Notes: generated by a model from the letters alone, not told the origin. A stretch of DNA of 64,000 nt from ELB16-189 sp018266435 (GCA_030123525.1 CP126125.1:2294001-2358000), one strand, 5' to 3'. Shown: positions 44,211 through 52,465, counted from the first letter of the stretch. Made by a program: numbers and translations.

Positions 44211-46082
44211 ATGAAAAAGTACCTGTTGATTTTACTGTCACTTATTTCAGGGAGTGCTTTTGGTCAAACATTTAATGCCCGCCCCGGTGGAACTCAAAAG
44301 CCGCCCTTGCACGGAAAAAACTGGATGGCCATTACCGGCAAACCATTGGCAGCAACAGCCGGAGCCATTACCTTTCAAAAAGGAGGCAACGCAGTAGATG
44401 CCGCGTGCGCGATGCTGGCGGCTACGTGCACCATGTGGGATGTGCTGAGTTGGGGTGGTGAAACACAAGCACTCATCTACCATCCGAAAACCAAAAAAGT
44501 AATAGCCATCAATGCCCTCGGAGTAGCGCCAACAGGAGCTACTCCCGAATTTTTTAAAAGCAAAGGCTACCGTTTTCCGCCCAACTTTGGCCCGTTGGCG
44601 GCTACCACACCCGGCACAGTAGGTGGGCTAACAACCATGCTGGCTGAGTTTGGTACAATGAGTTTAAAAGATGTGCTTACCCCGGCCATGCAACTGGCAG
44701 ACGGTTACCCTATCGAAGCACAAACGGCCAACTCAATCGAGCGAAACAAAGAGATGATAAAAAAATGGCCGTACTCTAAATCGGTATTTCTTCCTCATCT
44801 CGCAGAAAAAAGAGAAGCCCCCGAAGCAGGAGAAATTTTTAAACAAGTGGATTTATTGGAAACGCTTAAAAAATTAATCGATGCCGAACAACAAGCACTG
44901 AAAAAAGGCAAGAATAGAAAAGAGGCGATTTATGCCGCATACGACCGATTTTATAAAGGAGATATTGCCAAAGAAATTGTGCGAGGTAACAACGAGCAGG
45001 GTGGGCTCTTTACCGAAACAGACCTGGCCAATTGGAAAGTGAAAATAGAAGAACCCCTGTCGGTAAATTACAAAGGCATTGAGGTATATAAAATGCAGCA
45101 ATGGACACAAGGCCCCATGCTGCTGCAGTCGCTGAATATACTAGAGAACATTGACCTGAAAGCAATGGGTTATAACTCGGCCAACTATATCCACACACTG
45201 TACCAGGTGTTGAACATGAGTTTTGCCGATCGCGATTTTTACTATGGTGACCCGGCCTTTTCTTCAGATCAACCGATGAAAGGCCTGCTTTCAAAAGAAT
45301 ACGCCAAAGAGCGGGCAAAGCAAATCAACTGGGAGAAGAATGATGCAAAAGTAGGGCCGGGAGATCCGTACCCCTTTGAAGGAAAAGTCAATCCATATAC
45401 CGATTACCTGAAGCAATGGAACCAGGCGCTGAACTGGAACATGCCAACTCCACCCGATGAAAATTATTTGAGCAATGTATGGGCAGGCACTACCTCGGTT
45501 GAGGCGGCAGACAAAGAAGGGTGGGTAGTTTCCATCACGCCCAGCGGAGGTTGGATACCGGCTTGCATTGCAGGCAAAACCGGTGTAGGCATGAGCCAGC
45601 GGATGCAGAGTTTTGTGCTTGACCCGAAGATGAATCCTTTCAATGTAGTCGCTCCGGGCAAACGGCCACGTGTTACACTCACGCCATCGCTTGCGCTGAA
45701 AGAAGGCAAACCGTTTTTGTCATTTGCTGTGCAGGGTGGCGATACACAAGATCAGAACTTGCTGCAGTTTTTTCTGAACATCGTTGAGTTTGGAATGACG
45801 GTGCAGGAAGCCACCGAAGCGCCCAACATTAACTCGTATCAATTTTACCTTTCCTTGGGAGAAGGCGATGGCGGACAAGACCGCAAACCTAAGCCGGGGT
45901 ATATTTTAATTAATACAACTACTCCGCCCTATGTTCAAAAAGAATTGTTGAAGATGGGGTATAAACTAAGCGTGGACGAGCGCACTTCCGGGCCTATCAA
46001 TGCTATCTATTTTGACCAAAGGCATGGCAGCTTCTGGGGCGGGAGCAGCAACCATGGAGAAGATTATGGAATAGGATGGTGA
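44211..46082 (+). CDS. Gamma-glutamyltransferase-family protein, secreted, divergent active site
   Basis: A 623-residue Ntn-hydrolase with a signal peptide (ending SAFGQ). The GGT frame is clear: FQKGGNAVDAACAMLAATCT, GPLAATTPGTVGGLTTML and a small-subunit start at GTTSVEAADKEGWVVSITPSGGW. GGTs are cut before a catalytic Thr (residue 427 or 428 here). The usual TTH becomes TTS, and the following segment lacks the normal TYT-like end. Canonical enzymes cleave glutathione in the periplasm. This one may hydrolyse another gamma-glutamyl or acyl amide. It has its own likely promoter and no operon partner. Confidence 0.85.
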   Translation: MKKYLLILLSLISGSAFGQTFNARPGGTQKPPLHGKNWMAITGKPLAATAGAITFQKGGNAVDAACAMLAATCTMWDVLSWGGETQALIYHPKTKKVIAINALGVAPTGATPEFFKSKGYRFPPNFGPLAATTPGTVGGLTTMLAEFGTMSLKDVLTPAMQLADGYPIEAQTANSIERNKEMIKKWPYSKSVFLPHLAEKREAPEAGEIFKQVDLLETLKKLIDAEQQALKKGKNRKEAIYAAYDRFYKGDIAKEIVRGNNEQGGLFTETDLANWKVKIEEPLSVNYKGIEVYKMQQWTQGPMLLQSLNILENIDLKAMGYNSANYIHTLYQVLNMSFADRDFYYGDPAFSSDQPMKGLLSKEYAKERAKQINWEKNDAKVGPGDPYPFEGKVNPYTDYLKQWNQALNWNMPTPPDENYLSNVWAGTTSVEAADKEGWVVSITPSGGWIPACIAGKTGVGMSQRMQSFVLDPKMNPFNVVAPGKRPRVTLTPSLALKEGKPFLSFAVQGGDTQDQNLLQFFLNIVEFGMTVQEATEAPNINSYQFYLSLGEGDGGQDRKPKPGYILINTTTPPYVQKELLKMGYKLSVDERTSGPINAIYFDQRHGSFWGGSSNHGEDYGIGW

Positions 46083-46407
46083 AAATGCAGCTTTATAAAA
46101 AACAAATGCTGAAAAACCATACCATAGAAATTTCTATGGTACGAGTTGGGTTGAATACCGCTACAGTAAACACTAGCGAGACGTTTGCGCTAAAGTGGAG
46201 TTAGGGTAGGAGGTAGAATTGATATTTTCAAATTGAATACTCATCATTCGTGAGGGTTCAGTTGATTCGCTTTTAAAGGCTATAAAGCATCGGCTTTGTA
46301 GTGATTACTTCCGTAATACGAGGCAACTACAGGTTGTGGTCGATGGGTATAGTCAACCGTTAGCGGCAAGTGTAATGCGGCACCATCCAAAATGACAGAA
46401 CAGACCA
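46083..46407. other. 325-bp gene-free stretch with a large palindrome
   Basis: Between the GGT-like gene and the pentapeptide gene I found no credible coding frame. It holds the perfect palindrome at 46120-46141, a second imperfect inverted repeat (CACTAGCG ... CGCTAaAGTG, about 46171-46200) and a GC-richer end (CCGTTAGCGGC at about 46360). It marks the left edge of an AT-richer block. No clear promoter or att site was recognised. Confidence 0.5.
46120..46141. promoter_or_regulatory. Perfect 22-bp palindrome
   Basis: Half-site TACCATAGAAA joined directly to its complement with no spacer, 38 bp after the GGT-like stop. Flanking AACC and GGGTT can extend it as an interrupted stem. There is no T-run after it, so a simple terminator is unlikely. 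It could be a dimeric regulator site or an acquisition scar. Confidence 0.5.
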
Positions 46408-46971
46408 ATGCAGGAAACTTTTATGCAAGATAAAACCTTTGACAAAATTGATTTGCCGGCAAAAGGCGAATACGAAAATTGCATTTTTAATAGTTGCAAC
46501 TTTGCCGATAGCGACCTTTCTGAATTTAAGTTTATTGACTGCACATTCAACGGCTGCAACTTCAGTTTGGCAAAACTTATCAAGACAGCGTTTCGGGACG
46601 TGAAATTCAAAGATTGTAAAATGTTAGGACTTCGGTTTGACACTTGTAACGAATTTGGACTTTCGTTTTTGTTTGATAATTGCCAGCTTAATCATTCTTC
46701 GTTTTACAAGGTTAAAATCAAAAAAACAGTTTTCAAAAATTTGCAGTTACAAGAAACTGACTTTGCAGAAACCGACTTGACGAGTGCAGTGTTTGACAAC
46801 TGCAATTTGACACAAGCCGTTTTTGACCACACGATTCTTGAAAAAGCAGACTTTAGGACTTCTTATAACTATACCATTGACCCGGAAACCAACCGAATAA
46901 AAAAAGCAAAATTTTCTATATCTGGCGTTTCAGGGCTTTTAAACAAATATGATATTGAAATAGAAAAATGA
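46408..46971 (+). CDS. Pentapeptide repeat protein (Qnr/MfpA-like family)
   Basis: A 187-residue protein made largely of A(D/N)LxX-type repeats, with the centre Phe or Leu every five residues: NCIFNSCNFADSDLSEFKFI, then DCTFNGCNFSLAKLIKTAF, and after LDTCNEFGLSF a second block (TVFKNLQLQETDFAETDL). The right-handed beta-helix mimics DNA in Qnr and MfpA and protects DNA gyrase from quinolones. Whether this one binds gyrase is unknown. Its 3' end overlaps the GyrI-like gene by 4 bp (ATGA). The block is AT-rich relative to its left neighbours. An ATG five codons downstream (MQDKTF) is an alternative start. Confidence 0.85.
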   Translation: MQETFMQDKTFDKIDLPAKGEYENCIFNSCNFADSDLSEFKFIDCTFNGCNFSLAKLIKTAFRDVKFKDCKMLGLRFDTCNEFGLSFLFDNCQLNHSSFYKVKIKKTVFKNLQLQETDFAETDLTSAVFDNCNLTQAVFDHTILEKADFRTSYNYTIDPETNRIKKAKFSISGVSGLLNKYDIEIEK

Positions 46972-47444
46972 CACCAAGAATTGAAACAACAACCGAAAAA
47001 AAATTGATTGGAAAACGACTAACAATGAGTTTTGTTAACTTCAAAACAGGCGAACTTTGGCAAAGTTTTATGCCAAGGCGAAAAGACATAACAAGCAATT
47101 TGGCAAACGACTTAATTTCATTAGCAGTTTACAAACCGACACATTTTTCAGACTTCAAACCGACAAACGAATTTGAACGTTGGGCAACAGTTGAGGTTGC
47201 CGATTTTGACAACGTGCCGAAGGACATGGAAACTTTTGTTTTGCCAAGCGGACTTTATGCAGTTTTTGACTACAAAGGTTTGAACACAGACAATTCAATT
47301 TTTCAATACATTTTGGAAACGTGGTTGCCAAATTCAGACTACGTTTTGGATGACAGACCGCATTTTGAAGTGTTGGGCGACAAATACAAAAACAATGACC
47401 CAACATCAGAAGAAGAAATATGGATACCAATAAAAACGAAATAG
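46968..47444 (+). CDS. GyrI-like (SbmC/SOUL-type effector domain) protein
   Basis: A 158-residue protein that resembles the GyrI-like/AraC effector-binding fold: RIETTTEKKLIGKRLTMSF at the start, FERWATVEVADFDNVPKDME in the middle, FVLPSGLYAVFDYKGL and, at the end, RPHFEVLGDKYKNNDPTSEEE-type residues, the classic end of the family. GyrI/SbmC of E. coli is a DNA gyrase modulator, and other members bind small hydrophobic ligands. It overlaps the pentapeptide gene by 4 bp, so both are made together. That overlap is the main reason to suspect a shared target. Confidence 0.78.
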   Translation: MTPRIETTTEKKLIGKRLTMSFVNFKTGELWQSFMPRRKDITSNLANDLISLAVYKPTHFSDFKPTNEFERWATVEVADFDNVPKDMETFVLPSGLYAVFDYKGLNTDNSIFQYILETWLPNSDYVLDDRPHFEVLGDKYKNNDPTSEEEIWIPIKTK

Positions 47445-47622
47445 AAACACCAGCTACTCACAGCCAGTTTTGCGCCAGGCGGGGTTAACGGCAGGCAAAA
47501 TATTTTTGTACTTTTATCAAACTTGTGCGTGAGACAAGGCGCAGTATATTCACTCCCGCCCAATCGCAAGCACAGATCGTTACCTGCTATACTTCAGCAG
47601 CCCACAATAAGAGAAAACATAC
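47445..47622 (+). promoter_or_regulatory. Intergenic region before the AraC gene
   Basis: A 178-bp gap that holds a GC-rich island (TTGCGCCAGGCGGGGTTAACG at about 47470-47490) and a full TAnnTTTG box at 47501-47508. This GC-rich spacer contrasts with the AT-rich genes on both sides. No terminator hairpin was recognised. Confidence 0.45.
47501..47508 (+). promoter_or_regulatory. -7 box (TATTTTTG), likely start of the AraC/esterase transcript
   Basis: Full TAnnTTTG match, about 115 bp upstream of the AraC-type gene ATG, implying a long leader. No -33 TTG is at the expected distance. Confidence 0.38.
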
Positions 47623-48366
47623 ATGCAAATCAACAATAAATTAATTTTGGCTTTGAAGGCAGAAAAGTCAAATGTTGAAATTCATAAACACTCTGCATTT
47701 CAAATCGTGATTACGGAAGATAATCCATTTTCTACTAAAATGGAAAACAAAAATCACGATAATATATTTGGCTTCGTTATCAGACCACAAGTAGCACATT
47801 CTTGTGAATGCAGTAAGAGTAATCTCATTATTCTAAATATTGAACCTTTTTCTTTAATGGGAAGATATATTGCAAGGAAATTAGAAAAATTAAGTCATAC
47901 AATTTTTTCTAACGAATCCGAATTTCAGTTATTTTTTGAAAGTAAGAAAAACAATTTCTCCATACAGAATTTGATTAGTGAATTCAACAATAATCAAAAT
48001 ATTCAACCCATTGACGAAAGAATTCAAAAGGCCATTTCATTTATCAACGAACACTTTAAAGTTGAAAATATTTCCACACAAGACATCGCAAAACACGTTT
48101 ATTTATCAGCCTCACGATTGGCTACATTATTTAAGCAACTTACCGGGAGCAGCATCAGTAAATATCTTTTATGGACCAGATTGCGTAATGCCATATTTCT
48201 TATTCTCACAGAAAAGAATAAATCCATTACTTCAATAGCTTTAGACAGTGGCTTTTACGATGCTTCGCAAATGAATAAATACATGTATCAAATGTTTGGT
48301 ATTTCTCCATCAAAGCTTAAACAAAAAAGTGATTTGATACAATTTTTAGAGATTGAGCCAGAATAA
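47623..48366 (+). CDS. AraC-family transcriptional regulator
   Basis: A 247-residue protein. The first 130 residues are cupin-like (MENKNHDNIFGFVIRPQVAH). The C-terminal 100 hold the two AraC helix-turn-helix motifs: ISTQDIAKHVYLSASRLATLFKQLTGSS, then KSITSIALDSGFYDASQMNKYMYQMFGISPSKLKQ. It has no membrane segment. It directly precedes, by 30 bp, a GDSAG esterase and a small isomerase-like gene, probable targets. Base composition is clearly AT-rich. Confidence 0.92.
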   Translation: MQINNKLILALKAEKSNVEIHKHSAFQIVITEDNPFSTKMENKNHDNIFGFVIRPQVAHSCECSKSNLIILNIEPFSLMGRYIARKLEKLSHTIFSNESEFQLFFESKKNNFSIQNLISEFNNNQNIQPIDERIQKAISFINEHFKVENISTQDIAKHVYLSASRLATLFKQLTGSSISKYLLWTRLRNAIFLILTEKNKSITSIALDSGFYDASQMNKYMYQMFGISPSKLKQKSDLIQFLEIEPE

Positions 48367-48396
48367 TTTTGTGGCTTAATTTTTAAAGTTTTATAA

Positions 48397-49221
48397 ATGT
48401 CTATTAACAATCAAATAATTGAAGAAAACAGAGCTTTGTATGATAGTGTAGGAAGTATATATCTGGCTCACGATGCAGTTACTGTTTCAAAAGAAATTAT
48501 TAATGGTATTACCTGTTATTGGTTTAAGCCTAAAAACTGTAAAAACAATGCATTAGTCTTATACATACACGGAGGCGGATATGCAATTGGTTCTTTTCAA
48601 TCTCATAAAGCAATGGTTTCTCATTTTGCTAACGGATTAGAAAGAACGATTCTTTTTATAGAATACTCTTTAGCTCCTGAAAAACCTTATCCTAATGGAT
48701 TAAATGATTTGCTTAATATATATCAATGGGCAATAGAAAAATATATTGGAAGTAAGTTGTTCTTAATGGGCGATAGTGCAGGTGGAGGCTTAGTTATAGC
48801 TTCTGTTTATGAGATAAATAAGAGACAAATAAAATCGCCTGATGCAATTGCTCTAATTTCACCTTGGTATAATCTAGAAACCAATAATTCATCTGCTGAA
48901 AGCCGTCAGCATTTAGATCAAATCTTAAACAAAGAAATGGTTCAAAATTTTGCTTATGCTTATGCCGGCTTAGAACTCTTTAATGCCGACCCTAGCAAAT
49001 TACATTTTAATACATTTCCTCCTGTTTTTGTGGCTGTTGGAACCAATGAAATCTTGTTTGACGACTCATTCAATTTTTTCGATATGGTGTACAAAATTCA
49101 AGACAATGCACAATTGAAAGTTTACAGCGGACAGGGGCATGTTTTAACTCAGTTGAATATATCCAGCACAGCTTCTCAAGATTTAATAATTAATATCAAT
49201 AACTTCTTCAATCAATTATAA
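48397..49221 (+). CDS. Alpha/beta hydrolase, hormone-sensitive lipase family
   Basis: A 274-residue esterase. LYIHGGGYAIGSF is the oxyanion HGGG, FLMGDSAGGGLVIAS carries the nucleophile Ser, AVGTNEILFDDS the catalytic Asp, and YSGQGHVLTQL the His. It acts on short acyl esters or lactones and has no signal peptide. It follows the AraC regulator by 30 bp and is followed after 1 bp by a muconolactone-isomerase-like gene, which suggests a small catabolic operon for an aromatic or lactone compound, unproven. Confidence 0.9.
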   Translation: MSINNQIIEENRALYDSVGSIYLAHDAVTVSKEIINGITCYWFKPKNCKNNALVLYIHGGGYAIGSFQSHKAMVSHFANGLERTILFIEYSLAPEKPYPNGLNDLLNIYQWAIEKYIGSKLFLMGDSAGGGLVIASVYEINKRQIKSPDAIALISPWYNLETNNSSAESRQHLDQILNKEMVQNFAYAYAGLELFNADPSKLHFNTFPPVFVAVGTNEILFDDSFNFFDMVYKIQDNAQLKVYSGQGHVLTQLNISSTASQDLIININNFFNQL

Positions 49222-49222
49222 A

Positions 49223-49495
49223 ATGTACAGAATACTAGTTGTAATCACTTTATCAGAAAAGGGAATAGAAACAATAAAATCTACTCCTGAACTGCCCAAA
49301 AAAGAAACGGAATTTGTAAGCCTCTGGAAAGAAAGAGAAATTTTAGAAAGTTTCTATATTTCAACCTCGAAAAAAGATGCTGTCTTGATTTTTAAGGAGA
49401 TTGATGAAGCAGAATGCAAAGAAATGATTAATAATTTGCCCTACTATCCTTACATGGAAAAAATTGAGTATCATTTTTTGAATAAGCAATTTTAA
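49223..49495 (+). CDS. Small muconolactone delta-isomerase-like protein
   Basis: A 90-residue protein starting MYRILVVITL with no signal peptide. Length and pattern (strand MYRILVV, a helix with WKEREILESFYIS, then DAVLIFKEIDEAECKEMINN and a last strand MEKIEYHF) match muconolactone isomerase or the ferredoxin-like YCII fold. It starts 1 bp after the esterase stop. It may act on lactone products released by the esterase. The family is likely, the reaction is not. Confidence 0.72.
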   Translation: MYRILVVITLSEKGIETIKSTPELPKKETEFVSLWKEREILESFYISTSKKDAVLIFKEIDEAECKEMINNLPYYPYMEKIEYHFLNKQF

Positions 49496-49554
49496 CAGTA
49501 ATGCAACTTTAGATTATACATTGTGAGCGCATAATCTGTGCAGCAACACCCTGG

Positions 49555-50589
49555 TTATCTCTCAAAATGTTTTTTAACAGCCGGCATCACCCGGGAAGCC
49601 AACAGTTCAATGGTCTTCATCATCTGCCGATGTGTAGGCCCGCCCACGTCAATGTGCGCAATGTATTGTTGGATATCAAACAACTCAATCGTGTTGATTA
49701 GTTTTTCCGTTACTTCCTCTACAGTACCCATATACAATGCTCCCTCAGCGCTCATCCCTGCTTTAAAACTTTCAGGGGTGTAGACACCTCTCCAACCTCT
49801 TTCGCTACCGATTTTATTCATTGCATGAGCATAACGTGGGTAGTAGTTTTTCATTATTTCTTCGTCCGAGTCAGCCAGAAAGGTATGCGAGTGTACCCCA
49901 ATTTTCATCTTCTGAGGGTCATGACCAAATTTATTGTAGGCATCTTTATAGTAGTCTATGAGCGGCTTGAACTGAGCAGGGCTACCGCCAATAATGGCGA
50001 AGACAATGGGTAAACCTAATTTTGCGGCACGAAGCACAGATGAGGGAGTGCCGCCCACCGCTATTGAAACGGGAATCTCTCGTTCAGGCCGTGGATAAAT
50101 AGTTTGGTTTTTGATGGGTGCACGAAATTTTCCGCTCCAGGTTATATTTTCTTTTTTTCTCAATTGAAGCAACAAGTTGAGTTTCTCTTCAAACAACTCA
50201 TCATACTCATTTAACGAGTAGCCGAATAAAGGAAAAGATTCAATGAAACTGCCGCGGCCGGCCATGATCTCTGCCCGGTGATCAGATAATAAATCAATCA
50301 TCGTGAAGTCCTGAAATAATTTTACCGGGTCTGTAGAGCTAACGACATTTACCCCGCTGGATAACCGGATGTTTTTAGTAACAGGAGCTACTGCTGCCAG
50401 CAAAATTTCAGGAGCTGCCACAGCATAATCTTCCCGGTGATGTTCACCCATGGCAAACAGATCAATACCCAGTTCATCGGCCAGCTTTACTTCTTCAATA
50501 ATCTCTTTTAGTCTTTTTGAAGCATGCTGGTATTTGTTCGTTTGAAAATCAAGGCTCATATCTCCAAACATGCCGATTCCCAGTTCCAT
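49555..50589 (-). CDS. LLM-class flavin-dependent oxidoreductase (luciferase-like)
   Basis: A 344-residue bacterial-luciferase-family monooxygenase. MELGIGMFGDMSLDF at the start, ELGIDLFAMGEHHREDYAVAAPEILLA (flavin region), ITWSGKFRAPIKNQTIYPRPE, and TVEEVTEKLINTIELFDIQQYIAHIDVGG near the end are typical. It uses FMNH2 or F420. The substrate is unknown. It is convergent with the esterase operon, and its 3' end lies 60 bp from the small gene. Confidence 0.92.
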   Translation of the reverse strand: MELGIGMFGDMSLDFQTNKYQHASKRLKEIIEEVKLADELGIDLFAMGEHHREDYAVAAPEILLAAVAPVTKNIRLSSGVNVVSSTDPVKLFQDFTMIDLLSDHRAEIMAGRGSFIESFPLFGYSLNEYDELFEEKLNLLLQLRKKENITWSGKFRAPIKNQTIYPRPEREIPVSIAVGGTPSSVLRAAKLGLPIVFAIIGGSPAQFKPLIDYYKDAYNKFGHDPQKMKIGVHSHTFLADSDEEIMKNYYPRYAHAMNKIGSERGWRGVYTPESFKAGMSAEGALYMGTVEEVTEKLINTIELFDIQQYIAHIDVGGPTHRQMMKTIELLASRVMPAVKKHFER

Positions 50590-50690
50590 AAAATTAATCT
50601 GTAATTAATGTACGTATAGATTATAGGTGCCGATTGGGTTCAGTCAATCGGGTTGTTAATGCTTAGCGCATGTTCGGTTTATTTCTCTAT

Positions 50691-51179
50691 TTATTTTTTC
50701 TTAAAGTCAATTGAAGTTGAATTTACGCAGTAGCGCAAGCCGGTAGAGGTGGGGCCATCATCAAATAAATGGCCGAGGTGTGAGCCACACTTGGCGCAAA
50801 GTATTTCAGTGCGCACCATGCCAAACGAACGGTCAACCTGTTTTATGATTTTTCCTCCGGCAATTTCTTTGTCAAAACTAGGCCAGCCACATTCTGAGTT
50901 AAACTTCATGTCTGAAGTAAACAACTCGCTGCCACAAGCTGCACATTTGTAGATTCCTTTGTCTTGGGTGAGATAATATTTACCGCTGAATGGACGGTCT
51001 GTTCCTTTTTCGCGAAGAACATGGTACTGCTCGGGTGTAAGGATTTTTTTCCACTCCTCTTCGCTTCGTTGAATGGTCTTTATTGTGTCTTCCATAGTTT
51101 TTTTAATTGCATTTTTATTCTGTCCGTTACAAGCATATACCGTCAGTAAGGCTAAAATGAAAAATAATCGGTGCATCAT
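50691..51179 (-). CDS. msrB: Peptide-methionine (R)-S-oxide reductase, lipoprotein
   Basis: A 162-residue MsrB. The zinc CxxC pairs are CAACGSELF and CAKCGSHLGHLF, and the catalytic site is LRYCVNSTSIDF. I chose the ATG at 51179 because MMHRLFFILALLTVYAC is then a lipoprotein signal with Cys at residue 17; the frame is open 11 codons further. It repairs oxidised methionine in the periplasm or on the outer membrane. It lies 100 bp from the luciferase-like gene. Confidence 0.94.
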   Translation of the reverse strand: MMHRLFFILALLTVYACNGQNKNAIKKTMEDTIKTIQRSEEEWKKILTPEQYHVLREKGTDRPFSGKYYLTQDKGIYKCAACGSELFTSDMKFNSECGWPSFDKEIAGGKIIKQVDRSFGMVRTEILCAKCGSHLGHLFDDGPTSTGLRYCVNSTSIDFKKK

Positions 51180-51293
51180 AGTCTTTTTTGTGAATATACG
51201 CATAACACCCAAAGCTGGGATTCAGTTTGGTGTTTCAAAAAAATACTTTTGTCGTGCGGGTGACAATAAGCCCCGCTTTTGACTTAAATTTTT

Positions 51294-51301
51294 TATTTTT
51301 G
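51294..51301 (+). promoter_or_regulatory. -7 box (TATTTTTG) for the M42 aminopeptidase
   Basis: Full TAnnTTTG match 19 bp before the ATG at 51321. A second one, TACTTTTG, lies at 51244-51251. Either may serve the gene. Confidence 0.4.
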
Positions 51302-51320
51302 AAAATAAACTTTCACACTC

Positions 51321-52391
51321 ATGGATAAAAAAAGCAAACAATTTCTTTACGAATACCTTAACAATGCCTCACCCACGGGTTTTGAATCATCAGGCCAGCA
51401 AATCTGGCTGGATTACATCAGGCCCTATATTAATGAGCACATGGTAGATGTGTACGGTACTGCGGTGGGTATTATCAATCCCAAGGCATCGTATAGGGTG
51501 GTGATTGAAGCGCATGCCGATGAAATCAGTTGGTTTGTTAACTACATCACCGATGAAGGCTACATTTATGTAAGGCGCAACGGTGGCTCAGATCACCAGA
51601 TTGCGCCATCCATGCGGGTAAATATCCATACCGACAAGGGCATTGTAAAGGGAGTATTTGGCTGGCCCGCCATCCATGTACGCGATGCTGGCAAGGAAGA
51701 GGCCCCTTCTTTAAAGAATATATTCATTGATATTGGGGCAGAATCCAAAAAAGAAGTGGAAGCCATGGGTGTGCATGTGGGTTGTGTCATCACTTTTGTG
51801 GATGAATTAATGGAAATGAACAAAAAATTCCTTACCGGCCGGGCGTTGGACAACCGTATGGGAGGCTTTATGATTGCAGAAGTAGCTCGCAGGCTAAGTG
51901 AAAATAAGAAAAAGTTACCCATTGGGTTATATGTTGTCAATTCGGTACAGGAAGAGATAGGGCTTCGCGGGGCCGAAATGATTTCTCGCAGAATTAAGCC
52001 TAATCTGGCTATTTGTACAGATGTTACCCACGATACGGGCTCACCGATGTATAATAAGAAAGAAAGTGGTAACCTGAAATGCGGCCATGGGCCGGTGGTT
52101 TGTTATGGGCCGGCTGTGCAAAATAACGTGCTGAAAATGATAATTGAGGTGGCTCAAAAGAAGAAAATCCCCTTCCAGCGGCAGGCAGTTTCGCGTTCTA
52201 CGGGCACCGATACGGATTCTTTTGCATATTCTGCCGAGGGAGTGGCCTCGGCATTGATTTCATTACCCTTGAAATATATGCACACAACGGTAGAAACTGT
52301 ACATAAAGACGATGTCGAAAACGTTATAAATTTGATTTACGAGGTACTTTTGCAAGTAAAACCCGGTCACGATTTCCGTTACATCAAGTAG
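51321..52391 (+). CDS. M42-family (glutamyl/leucyl) aminopeptidase
   Basis: A 356-residue dinuclear-zinc peptidase. VIEAHADEISWFV is the first His/Asp, GRALDNRMGGF the bridging Asp, NSVQEEIGLRGAEM the catalytic Glu pair, ICTDVTHDTG the next ligand, and LKYMHTTVETVHKDDV the last His. It trims N-terminal residues in the cytosol as a large self-compartmentalising complex. It is followed by a clear terminator. Confidence 0.95.
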   Translation: MDKKSKQFLYEYLNNASPTGFESSGQQIWLDYIRPYINEHMVDVYGTAVGIINPKASYRVVIEAHADEISWFVNYITDEGYIYVRRNGGSDHQIAPSMRVNIHTDKGIVKGVFGWPAIHVRDAGKEEAPSLKNIFIDIGAESKKEVEAMGVHVGCVITFVDELMEMNKKFLTGRALDNRMGGFMIAEVARRLSENKKKLPIGLYVVNSVQEEIGLRGAEMISRRIKPNLAICTDVTHDTGSPMYNKKESGNLKCGHGPVVCYGPAVQNNVLKMIIEVAQKKKIPFQRQAVSRSTGTDTDSFAYSAEGVASALISLPLKYMHTTVETVHKDDVENVINLIYEVLLQVKPGHDFRYIK

Positions 52392-52429
52392 AAAGAGAAA
52401 AAACTTACATCAGAAAGATACTCGTAAAG

Positions 52430-52465
52430 GTAGGCTCTTCCGCGCAAGTGGGGGAGCCTACTTTT
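52430..52465 (+). terminator. Rho-independent terminator after the M42 gene
   Basis: Stem GTAGGCTCTTCC (52430-52441) pairs with GGGGGAGCCTAC (52450-52461): 8 perfect base pairs plus two G-T and two G-C pairs, loop of 8 nt, then TTTT. The 3' arm and T-run also form the TACTTTTG promoter box of the next gene. Confidence 0.82.

Noticed and set aside
46083..47622. Integron attC sites around the small genes
   Set aside because: The core boxes RYYYAAC and GTTRRRY are not both present at proper spacing, and no integrase is in the window.
49538..49783. 81-codon plus-strand frame before the luciferase-like gene
   Set aside because: It lies antisense inside the luciferase-like coding region and has no family features.
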